This document shows, one piece after another, positions 1 to 4,896 of a stretch of DNA of 5,811 nucleotides. The position numbers and the translations under genes are program-made. Positions within the stretch are counted from its first letter, which is position 1; every line of letters starts with the position of its first letter. The DNA comes from Methanomassiliicoccales archaeon (lineage in GTDB: Archaea > Thermoplasmatota > Thermoplasmata > Methanomassiliicoccales > UBA472), in the NCBI GenBank assembly GCA_025457905.1, contig JALOTM010000072.1, positions 1 through 5,811 of the forward strand, read 5' to 3'. Under the pieces are notes generated by a model. It saw only the letters and a list, made by a program, of their open reading frames with translations, searched no databases and was not told the DNA's origin.

Positions 1-148
1 CAGCTCCGATCACCGTCTGCTTGTACCGGATCTTCAGCTCCTTCCATACCATGTAGTAGAGGAGCTCTCTGTAAGACCAGATGTCCTTGAGGGTGCGGCT
101 GACCGAGTTCGCACGTCTCGAATCAATGATCCTCACTGCGCCTTCCAT
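1..148 (-). CDS. ABC-2 type polysaccharide/polyol export permease, N-terminal fragment
   Basis: This is the first 49 codons of a gene that runs off the left edge of the window. The reading frame from ATG at 148 gives a charged N-terminus followed by IWSYRELLYYMVWKELKIRY and then KQTVIGA. That pattern (W-x-Y-R-E-L-L ... V-W-K-E-[LI]-K-[VI]-R-Y-K-Q-T-x-[LI]-G-A) is the hallmark start of the TagG/Wzm/RfbA permeases. These pair with an ATPase to export O-antigen, teichoic-acid-type or other glycans across the membrane. The visible part is the cytoplasmic amphipathic segment before the first membrane helix, so no transmembrane span is seen yet. The frame stays open upstream to a TAG near 226 but has no other ATG, GTG or TTG, so ATG 148 is the only sensible start. 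A partner ATPase would be expected just outside the window. Family assignment is confident; the exported glycan cannot be judged. Confidence 0.82.
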   Translation of the reverse strand, partial: MEGAVRIIDSRRANSVSRTLKDIWSYRELLYYMVWKELKIRYKQTVIGA

Positions 149-224
149 TTTGAATCGTGGCCTCTTGCTGTAGGAAGCTTGGGGCGCGTCCCTGCCCTTT
201 TTTCTGGGTAATTTGACCTCCCTC

Positions 225-234
225 TATAATAATT
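225..234 (-). promoter_or_regulatory. Candidate TATA box for the export permease
   Basis: On the minus strand this reads AATTATTATA, an AT-rich island in GC-rich surroundings, about 80 bases before the permease ATG. Transcription starting about 25 bases downstream would give a leader of roughly 55 bases. The only Shine-Dalgarno-like match in that leader is a weak AGAGG 12-16 bases before the ATG. Seen by eye only; no start-site data. Confidence 0.35.
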
Positions 235-280
235 GCGCCCTCTCGCTCCCCAGAATGACATTACCAGCAGTGGCAGCAAT

Positions 281-310
281 CTATTATATGATAATCAAAA
301 ATAAATTAAT
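281..310 (+). promoter_or_regulatory. AT-rich promoter island upstream of the HNH-like gene
   Basis: This 30-base stretch is almost entirely A and T, with TTATATGA at 284-291 and a second A/T run at 297-310, in a region otherwise rich in G and C. Either could be an archaeal TATA element. Starts about 25 bases downstream of them would fall near 312 or 330, giving an unusually long leader (about 85-105 bases) before the ATG at 416. That leader holds the inverted repeats listed separately. The direction is inferred from the gene it precedes. Confidence 0.42.
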
Positions 311-321
311 GCAGCAAGTTC

Positions 322-368
322 TCAGGGCCGTTGGGGTCGCCCCATCATCGGACCCTGGTACGACCAAC
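322..368 (+). other. Self-complementary leader segment with two competing folds
   Basis: Two mutually exclusive pairings can be drawn. Fold A pairs GTTGG (330-334) plus TCG (337-339) with CGA (361-363) plus CCAAC (364-368): 8 base pairs with a two-base bulge. Fold B pairs CAGGG (323-327) with CCCTG (353-357) and encloses the small hairpin TGGGG-TCG-CCCCA (332-344). Both use bases 332-339, so only one can form at a time. This resembles a regulatory leader, but GC-rich DNA forms such pairings readily by chance, and I recognise no known riboswitch family. Confidence 0.3.
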
Positions 369-385
369 CTATCGAGCGTACGATT

Positions 386-404
386 CATATCCCTGCGGGA
401 TATG
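386..404 (+). repeat. Perfect 8-bp inverted repeat just before the HNH-like start codon
   Basis: CATATCCC, a 3-base spacer TGC, then GGGATATG: a perfect palindrome ending 11 bases before the ATG at 416. As RNA it would be a stable tetraloop-sized hairpin beside the start codon. As DNA it could be an operator for a dimeric regulator. No T-run follows it, so an intrinsic-terminator reading is unlikely. Confidence 0.55.
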
Positions 405-415
405 CATAGAACAGG

Positions 416-1045
416 ATGACGCAAGCTCTTCATGATATCATTATGGACGTCTGCCTGGCACTTTCAGACGAGGGAAGGGAGGAGGCATTGGCGCTCATCG
501 AACGGAGATGCCCCTTCGACCCCATGGCCCGACCGGCGCTCCCCAATTGCCCATGCGCCCCGCTGGAGCGCAGGCCCGAGGCCGTCTCCTGCTGGAGCGA
601 GGACCACACCGTCAAGATGCGTGTCTTCGCCAGGGACGGTTTCATCGACCGTTTCACCGGAGAGCCGCTGGTCTTCCCCGCCGTCCTCCGCCTGCTGTCT
701 CGGGAGTTCCCAAGGGCCTTCCCCTTCCAGGAGTTCTGGGGCCTCAGCGAGATACATCTGGCATACTATCAGGTAGGAGCCTGTACGGCCAGGTCGCTCC
801 CCAAGAGCCGTGGGGGCGATGCTAGGGAGCCGAACCTGCTGACGACCACCATGCCCTACGTCCTGGCGAGGTCGGACCTGACCCCTGAGGAAGCAGGGTG
901 GAGGGTGACCCGGGAGGGGTTCGTGGACGAATGGGACGGCATGTCCACATGGTATGTGGAGTACGTGAACGGGCATCAGGAGCTACGCAAGGCCAACTTC
1001 TTCAACCTGTGGTACAACGCCGCCAAGCAGGTCCTGCATCTCTGA
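416..1045 (+). CDS. HNH-endonuclease-like protein with substituted catalytic residues
   Basis: A 209-residue protein that aligns along its length with a bacterial/archaeal HNH (beta-beta-alpha-metal) family I know by its pattern. Recognisable blocks are VFARDGFIDRFTGEPLVFP at residues 70-88, FPR-x-FPF near 98-104, HLAYY at 114-118, SRGG at 131-134, TTTM at 143-146, TPEEAGW at 156-162 and EWDGMSTWYVEYV at 172-184. In active relatives the segment between AYW and ARGG reads ...TIDHVVPVARGG, and the later block reads TTSMLRNSAKANW. Here, with identical spacing, the Asp-His pair is Ala125-Arg126 and the later Asn is Val149; only Asn140 of the motif remains. A nuclease activity is therefore unlikely. 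The frame is intact and codon use is ordinary, so this looks like a maintained non-catalytic homologue rather than a frameshifted pseudogene. The ATG at 416 has only a weak AGG against it; ATG 443 is the alternative. The family alignment is from memory. Confidence 0.7.
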   Translation: MTQALHDIIMDVCLALSDEGREEALALIERRCPFDPMARPALPNCPCAPLERRPEAVSCWSEDHTVKMRVFARDGFIDRFTGEPLVFPAVLRLLSREFPRAFPFQEFWGLSEIHLAYYQVGACTARSLPKSRGGDAREPNLLTTTMPYVLARSDLTPEEAGWRVTREGFVDEWDGMSTWYVEYVNGHQELRKANFFNLWYNAAKQVLHL

Positions 1046-1051
1046 ATCGAC

Positions 1052-1798
1052 CTAGGAGGAGAGCGAGCGGTCGATGGCCCCCTCCAAGCATGGCGCCTGG
1101 ATCATCCCTCCGCCCTGGTCAGTGACCCTACCATCGCGAATGACCACCTTCCCCTCCACGATGAGCTTGATGGTCTCCATGAGCAAGTATGCCTCCCTCT
1201 TCAGCTCCTCACCCCTGATGGCCTTCGCCGCGGCCTCCTTGTCCATTGAGGAGGAGGTTACGCGGCCGGTGGGGAAGCTATCATAGGCTATGGCAGATCC
1301 CCGGTCCAGCTCCGGGGTGCACAAATGAACGGTCGAGCCATAGCGTTCATCGCGGTTCTCGACCACCTTCTGGACGATCTCCTCCCACGTCCCCTTGTAG
1401 GTCCCAGGGAGAGCTGGATGCAGATTGATCAGGGGGAAGCGCCGGCAGGTCTCCGGGTCGATGATCAGCATGTAGCCGGCCAGCACTCCCAAGTCCATGC
1501 GGTGCTTGGAGATGCGATCCCTGAGCCCCTTCCCGTACTCGTCCCTCCAGGCGTCGATGTCCCTCTCCTTGAGCTCAGGCAGGAAGTTGTCGGAGGGGAA
1601 GATGATCACCGGGATCCCCCTCTCCTCAGCCATATCGATTATCTTCTGACGGTACCTGTTCCCCTTCACATCCCGGTTGATGAAGATGAAGGCCAGCTCG
1701 GCGCGGATGTCCCCGCCCTCAAGCCTCCCGATCATGGTATTGAAGAGGTTGAATGAGCCTGGTCCTCTCGCGGTCGTGAACCACCCTATCTTCTTCAT
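1052..1798 (-). CDS. PurN-fold formyltransferase (phosphoribosylglycinamide formyltransferase-like)
   Basis: A 248-residue protein with the formyl-tetrahydrofolate-dependent formyltransferase fold. GPGSFNLFN at residues 12-20 corresponds to the phosphate-binding loop of PurN. INLHPALPG at 124-132 supplies Asn125 and His127. GSTVHLCTPELDRGSAI at 154-170 supplies His158 and Asp165. These correspond to E. coli PurN Asn106, His108, His137 and Asp144, with closely similar spacing. PurN transfers a formyl group to glycinamide ribonucleotide in purine synthesis, in the cytoplasm. The protein is longer than typical PurN (about 212 residues): residues about 185-248 form a helical, charged tail, including MET-x-KLI-VEGKVVIRDGRV at 207-224. 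The substrate could be another amine, as in sugar-amine formyltransferases, so no gene symbol is given. GGAG lies 6 bases before the ATG at 1798, supporting this start. The gene converges on the HNH-like gene across 6 bases. Confidence 0.78.
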   Translation of the reverse strand: MKKIGWFTTARGPGSFNLFNTMIGRLEGGDIRAELAFIFINRDVKGNRYRQKIIDMAEERGIPVIIFPSDNFLPELKERDIDAWRDEYGKGLRDRISKHRMDLGVLAGYMLIIDPETCRRFPLINLHPALPGTYKGTWEEIVQKVVENRDERYGSTVHLCTPELDRGSAIAYDSFPTGRVTSSSMDKEAAAKAIRGEELKREAYLLMETIKLIVEGKVVIRDGRVTDQGGGMIQAPCLEGAIDRSLSS

Positions 1799-1876
1799 CG
1801 TCCTCTCCCTGGTATCGTCCTCATCACATTATCATGCTTTTCAATCCCTCCGTAGGATGCGCTGAGGCCGTCAGGC

Positions 1877-1969
1877 TCAGTAGAAGGCTCCCTGGTACTG
1901 GGTGGTCACTGGGCAGCCCATGTACTTCTTGGACCTGAAGGATGGGCAGGAGCGGCACTCGCCCCTCAT
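1877..1969 (-). CDS. Candidate 30-residue cysteine-containing micro-protein
   Basis: A short frame from ATG at 1969 to TGA at 1877-1879. The peptide starts MRGECRSCPSF, continues through SKKYMGCPV and ends QGAFY. Cys5, Cys8 and Cys19 resemble a partial zinc-knuckle (C-x2-C ... C). Its codons are nearly all G- or C-ending, like the real genes around it and unlike random intergenic sequence, which is the main support. An in-frame TGA lies two codons before the ATG, so it cannot extend upstream. Ribosome-binding support is weak: AAGG abuts the ATG with no spacer. It lies 78 bases before the formyltransferase on the same strand and could be cotranscribed with it. Function unknown; I do not recognise a family. 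With only three cysteines, metal binding would need His, dimerisation or a partner. Confidence 0.5.
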   Translation of the reverse strand: MRGECRSCPSFRSKKYMGCPVTTQYQGAFY

Positions 1970-1988
1970 CCTTCAAGGGGGGTGATGA

Positions 1989-2007
1989 CCCGGCCGTGAT
2001 AGCCGGG
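1989..2007. repeat. Inverted repeat in the divergent promoter region
   Basis: CCCGGC, a 7-base spacer, then GCCGGG: a perfect 6-bp inverted repeat between the minus-strand micro-protein frame and the plus-strand zinc-ribbon gene. It sits next to the AT-rich element at 2011-2024. It could be an operator acting on both directions, or chance in GC-rich DNA. Confidence 0.35.
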
Positions 2008-2010
2008 CGC

Positions 2011-2024
2011 AAATCTAGAAATAA
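2011..2024 (+). promoter_or_regulatory. Candidate TATA element for the zinc-ribbon gene
   Basis: AAATCTAGAAATAA, an AT-rich patch centred about 35 bases before the ATG at 2053. Transcription starting 25-30 bases downstream would begin within a few bases of the start codon. No Shine-Dalgarno sequence precedes that ATG, so a leaderless or near-leaderless transcript fits. Read on the other strand, the same patch could serve the micro-protein frame. Confidence 0.42.
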
Positions 2025-2052
2025 CGCTGCTGCCCGATGACCACAGTGTGTA

Positions 2053-2457
2053 ATGATGGCCGATTGCATGAAATGTAATTCTGCGCTGGAGGAGGGACAG
2101 ACCTTCTGCCCAGCCTGTGGCAGGAAAGCCCAGGATGTGGTGAGTCGGCCTGAGCCTTCATTGGCCGTCATCTTGCTTGCCAGCCTGGGAGGTCTGATTG
2201 CCTTCTTCGGCCTTTTCTTCGGAATCGTCGGGGCGGTGGCGGAAGGAGGGTTCATCTATGTGTCCCTGGTGGCCTGCAGTCTGGCCATCATCATGATCGC
2301 CATTTCCTACTTTTCCAGAAGGAGGCAGCTGCACGATTGGAGGCAGGAGAGGCAATTGGATGCCTCCCTGGCCAACTGCGCCTACTGCGGCTATCACAAC
2401 GAGGTCGGCTCAAGGAAGTGCGAGTCCTGCGGAGCCCCCCTCAAGCTACGGCGATGA
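2053..2457 (+). CDS. Membrane protein with N- and C-terminal zinc ribbons
   Basis: A 134-residue protein of clear modular layout. Residues 5-22 form a zinc ribbon (Cys5, Cys8, Cys19, Cys22; DCMKCNSAL ... FCPACGRK). Two hydrophobic helices follow at about 36-62 and 66-87, joined by a short Gly-rich turn. An arginine-rich stretch (SRRRQLHDWRQER, 88-100) comes next. A second zinc ribbon closes the protein at 109-126 (Cys109, Cys112, Cys123, Cys126; CAYCGYHNEVGSRKCESCG). The helical hairpin and positive inner flank suggest both ribbons face the cytoplasm. Such zinc-ribbon membrane proteins are abundant in archaea, and their roles are mostly unknown. The protein starts MM, so Met2 at 2056 is an equally possible start. 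It reads in the same direction as proA, 55 bases upstream, but nothing in it points to proline metabolism. Confidence 0.8.
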   Translation: MMADCMKCNSALEEGQTFCPACGRKAQDVVSRPEPSLAVILLASLGGLIAFFGLFFGIVGAVAEGGFIYVSLVACSLAIIMIAISYFSRRRQLHDWRQERQLDASLANCAYCGYHNEVGSRKCESCGAPLKLRR

Positions 2458-2474
2458 GCCGCGCCCGGGCATCG

Positions 2475-2484
2475 AAACACTTAT
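2475..2484 (+). promoter_or_regulatory. Candidate TATA element for proA
   Basis: AAACACTTAT, the only AT-rich patch in the 55-base gap after the zinc-ribbon gene, centred about 33 bases before the proA ATG at 2513. This spacing predicts transcription starting at or near that ATG, with no Shine-Dalgarno sequence present. It favours an independent leaderless proAB message and supports 2513 over the upstream ATGs at 2483 and 2498. Confidence 0.35.
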
Positions 2485-2512
2485 GCCCTCCTGCGAAATG
2501 CTATCGGGCATC

Positions 2513-3802
2513 ATGGACGCCATCAGGGTGGCCGCCGAGAGCGCCAAGAGTGCATCGTTCAGGCTAGCGGAGTTACCTCTAAGCCTGAGAAACCAAGCCC
2601 TGATGCGAATATCGGAGCAGCTTAGGGCGAGCGCCTCGTCCATAATCGCTGCCAACCAGAAGGACCTGGAAGACGCCAAGGCCGACCACCTGGCATCCCC
2701 TTTGCTAAAACGCCTCAGATACGACGAGGCCAAGCTCCAGGAGAGCGTGGACCAAATCTCCTCCCTGGTGGCCCAGGAGGACCCAGTGGGGAGGGTGCTT
2801 GCCCGTACCGAGCTGGACGACGGTCTGGTGCTCGTGAAGGTCAGCTGCCCGATCGGTGTGATCGGCATCGTCTTCGAGTCCCGGCCGGACGCGCTTGTGC
2901 AGATCTCCACGCTCTGCCTCAAGTCCGGCAATGCCGTGCTCCTCAAGGGGGGCTCGGAGGCGAAGCGCACCAACGACGCCCTGGCCAAGGCCATCAAAGA
3001 GGCTCTTTACCAGGTTGACGGGCGCTTCGAAGGGGCAGTGCACCTCATATCCACGAGGGAGGAGTTCAGAGCCCTCCTGGCCTTGGAAGACCTTGTGGAT
3101 CTTATCGTTCCTCGTGGATCAAACGAGCTGGTCCGCAGCATCCAGGCCTCCACCAAGATACCAGTCCTCGGGCACGCCGCCGGCATCTGTCACACATACA
3201 TCCACGAGGACGCGGACCTGGAGCTGGCGGTCAAGGTCTGCTACGACGCCAAGGTCCAGTATCCAGCGGTATGCAATGCCATGGAGACACTACTTGTGGA
3301 CCATCATGTGGCCAAGGACTTCCTGCCTCGAATGGCCGAGGAGTACGCCAAGGCCGGGGTAGAGCTCCGGGGCGACGAGGCCACCCGTTCCTTGATCCAT
3401 GCAGGCGTTGCCACGGAGCAGGACTGGGCCACGGAGTACAACGACCTCATCCTCTCCATCAAGGTCGTCGGATCCTTGGCGGAGGCGGTGGAGCACATCA
3501 ACCACTACGGCTCGCATCACACCGACGCCATCATCGCTCGGAGCAGGGAGGCGGCAGAGAAGTTCATGAACGCCGTGGACTCTTCCAGCGTGATGTGGAA
3601 TTGTTCCACCCGTTTCGCCGACGGGTACCGCTACGGCCTGGGGGCCGAGGTGGGAATCTCCACCAGCAAGACGCATGCCCGAGGCCCAGTCGGTCTGGAG
3701 GGCCTCACCATCTACAAATGGAAGCTTTACGGGAGCGGCCAGGCAGTTGCCGACTACTCAGGCGAAGGTGCGAGAAGGTACACGCACAGGAAGCTGCAAT
3801 GA
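2513..3802 (+). CDS. proA: Gamma-glutamyl phosphate reductase (glutamate-5-semialdehyde dehydrogenase)
   Basis: Catalyses NADPH-dependent reduction of gamma-glutamyl phosphate to glutamate-5-semialdehyde, the second step of proline synthesis, in the cytoplasm. The 429 residues match the usual 410-420. Family motifs, numbered from this start: FESRPDALVQI 121-131, LKGGSEAKRTN 144-154, PRGSNELVRSI 200-210, AGICHTYI 223-230, YPAVCNAMETLLV 250-262, and the C-terminal block from DGYRYG through GAEVGIST and ARGPVGLEGLT to about 400. Cys254 matches the catalytic cysteine (Cys255 in Thermotoga ProA). The wording YPAVCNAMETLL and the ending VADYSGEGARRYTHRKL look closer to the reductase half of eukaryotic P5C synthase and its bacterial relatives than to E. 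coli ProA; this is from memory. The frame stays open back to 2360, but that part overlaps the zinc-ribbon gene and lacks ProA similarity. ATGs at 2483 and 2498 are alternatives. The stop overlaps the proB start. Confidence 0.95.
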   Translation: MDAIRVAAESAKSASFRLAELPLSLRNQALMRISEQLRASASSIIAANQKDLEDAKADHLASPLLKRLRYDEAKLQESVDQISSLVAQEDPVGRVLARTELDDGLVLVKVSCPIGVIGIVFESRPDALVQISTLCLKSGNAVLLKGGSEAKRTNDALAKAIKEALYQVDGRFEGAVHLISTREEFRALLALEDLVDLIVPRGSNELVRSIQASTKIPVLGHAAGICHTYIHEDADLELAVKVCYDAKVQYPAVCNAMETLLVDHHVAKDFLPRMAEEYAKAGVELRGDEATRSLIHAGVATEQDWATEYNDLILSIKVVGSLAEAVEHINHYGSHHTDAIIARSREAAEKFMNAVDSSSVMWNCSTRFADGYRYGLGAEVGISTSKTHARGPVGLEGLTIYKWKLYGSGQAVADYSGEGARRYTHRKLQ

Positions 3803-4896
3803 GGGCCCTGCATCCGCAGCGCGTGGTCATCAAGATAGGCACCAACACCATCTGCCGTGAGGACGGTACCATCGACCAGCACTATTTGGGGTCGGTCGCC
3901 CGCCAGATCATGGAACTGACCGCCGGGGGCATCGAGGTCATCATCGTCACGTCCGGCGCCATCGGGGCGGGCACCACCGAGCTGGGCCTGGACCGGAGGC
4001 CGCAGGAGGTCGGGGCCAAGCAGGCCTGCGCCGCCGTTGGGCAAGCCACCCTGATGATGGCCTGGAGGGACGCCTTCCGCAAATATGGGAAATGCGTTGG
4101 GCAGGTGCTGCTCACCTACGGCGCCTTCTCGGACCGCCTTCGCTACATCAACCTCAAGAAGGCCATGGACGAGATGTTCCGTCTTGGTGCAGTGCCGATT
4201 GTCAACGAGAACGACGTCATCGCCACCGACGAGATCGAGGAGATCTTCGGTGACAACGACAAGCTGAGCGCCCTGGTGGCCAGCAAGATAGACGCCGATT
4301 TGCTGATACTGCTGACGGACGTGGACGGCCTCTACGACCGCAACCCCGAGGTCGACCCGGATGCGCGCCTGCTTCATACTGTGGACGAGATCACCAAGGA
4401 CATCGAGCGGATGGCCGGCAGCAACCTGAGCGAGCGGTCCGTCGGAGGCATGCGCACCAAGATCGCGGCGGCCAAGGTGGCCATGCAGTCGGGGACCAAT
4501 ATGATAATCGCCAACGGCCGCTCGAAGGACATCATCCTGCGCGCGGTGAGGGGCGAGCAGGTCGGCACCCTGTTCACCGCCACCTCCAAGTACACCAACA
4601 AGGAGCGCTGGATACTCTTCGCGGGCCCCAAGGGCAAGATCAACGTGGACTCGGGAGCGGAGACAGCCCTGCGCCAAGGGAAGAGCCTTCTTCCCTGCGG
4701 GGTCACGTCCTTCGAAGGCAGGTTCAAGAAGGGCGATGTGGTCCGCATAGGGGCCTTCGCCAAGGGCGTAGCCAACTTCTCCTCCTCCGAGCTTCCCAAG
4801 CTGCTGGACTCCTGCCGCGAGGAGCGCTCCAACGGCAACAGGGTCCGAAACGGCATGGTGGTCGTGAGCAACGAGAAGCTGGTCCTTCTGGACTAG
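3799..4896 (+). CDS. proB: Glutamate 5-kinase with C-terminal PUA domain
   Basis: Phosphorylates L-glutamate with ATP to gamma-glutamyl phosphate, the committed step of proline synthesis. The labile product is passed to ProA, and bacterial homologues are feedback-inhibited by proline. The 365 residues match E. coli ProB (367). Amino-acid-kinase domain: VVIKIGTNTI 9-18 (Lys12), VTSGAIGAG 50-58, VPIVNENDVIAT 132-143, GDNDKLSALVA 151-161, LLTDVDGLYD 171-180 and VGGMRTKIAAAK 215-226. A PUA domain follows at about 273-362 (KGKINVDSGAETAL ... KSLLPCGVTSFEGRFKKGDVVRIG). The start ATG overlaps the proA TGA as ATGA, with AGGA at 3788-3791 seven bases before it, so translation is probably coupled to proA. 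The frame is open far upstream inside proA, but that stretch is a shadow. proA-proB is the reverse of the common bacterial proB-proA order. Confidence 0.96.
   Translation: MRALHPQRVVIKIGTNTICREDGTIDQHYLGSVARQIMELTAGGIEVIIVTSGAIGAGTTELGLDRRPQEVGAKQACAAVGQATLMMAWRDAFRKYGKCVGQVLLTYGAFSDRLRYINLKKAMDEMFRLGAVPIVNENDVIATDEIEEIFGDNDKLSALVASKIDADLLILLTDVDGLYDRNPEVDPDARLLHTVDEITKDIERMAGSNLSERSVGGMRTKIAAAKVAMQSGTNMIIANGRSKDIILRAVRGEQVGTLFTATSKYTNKERWILFAGPKGKINVDSGAETALRQGKSLLPCGVTSFEGRFKKGDVVRIGAFAKGVANFSSSELPKLLDSCREERSNGNRVRNGMVVVSNEKLVLLD

Noticed and set aside
198..203. Run of six T on the plus strand as an archaeal terminator
   Set aside because: No plus-strand gene precedes it in the window. On the minus strand it lies within the permease leader, where it reads as A's.
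311..404. tRNA or known small RNA in the structured leader
   Set aside because: No cloverleaf with an acceptor stem, T-loop or anticodon arm could be drawn, and no familiar riboswitch core or C/D box pair was recognised.
213..419. 68-codon plus-strand frame overlapping the HNH-like start by 4 bases
   Set aside because: It starts with TTG, crosses the AT-rich promoter island and the hairpins, has no recognisable motif, and its codon use does not resemble the neighbouring genes. The ATGA overlap appears to be coincidence.
1824..2255. 143-codon minus-strand frame across the intergenic region and the zinc-ribbon gene
   Set aside because: It is mostly the antisense of the zinc-ribbon membrane protein, is proline/serine-rich without motifs, and conflicts with the better supported micro-protein frame.
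3271..3798. Upstream extension of the proB frame inside proA, suggesting a fusion
   Set aside because: The stretch is the out-of-frame shadow of proA and has no kinase similarity. ProB similarity and normal length begin at ATG 3799.
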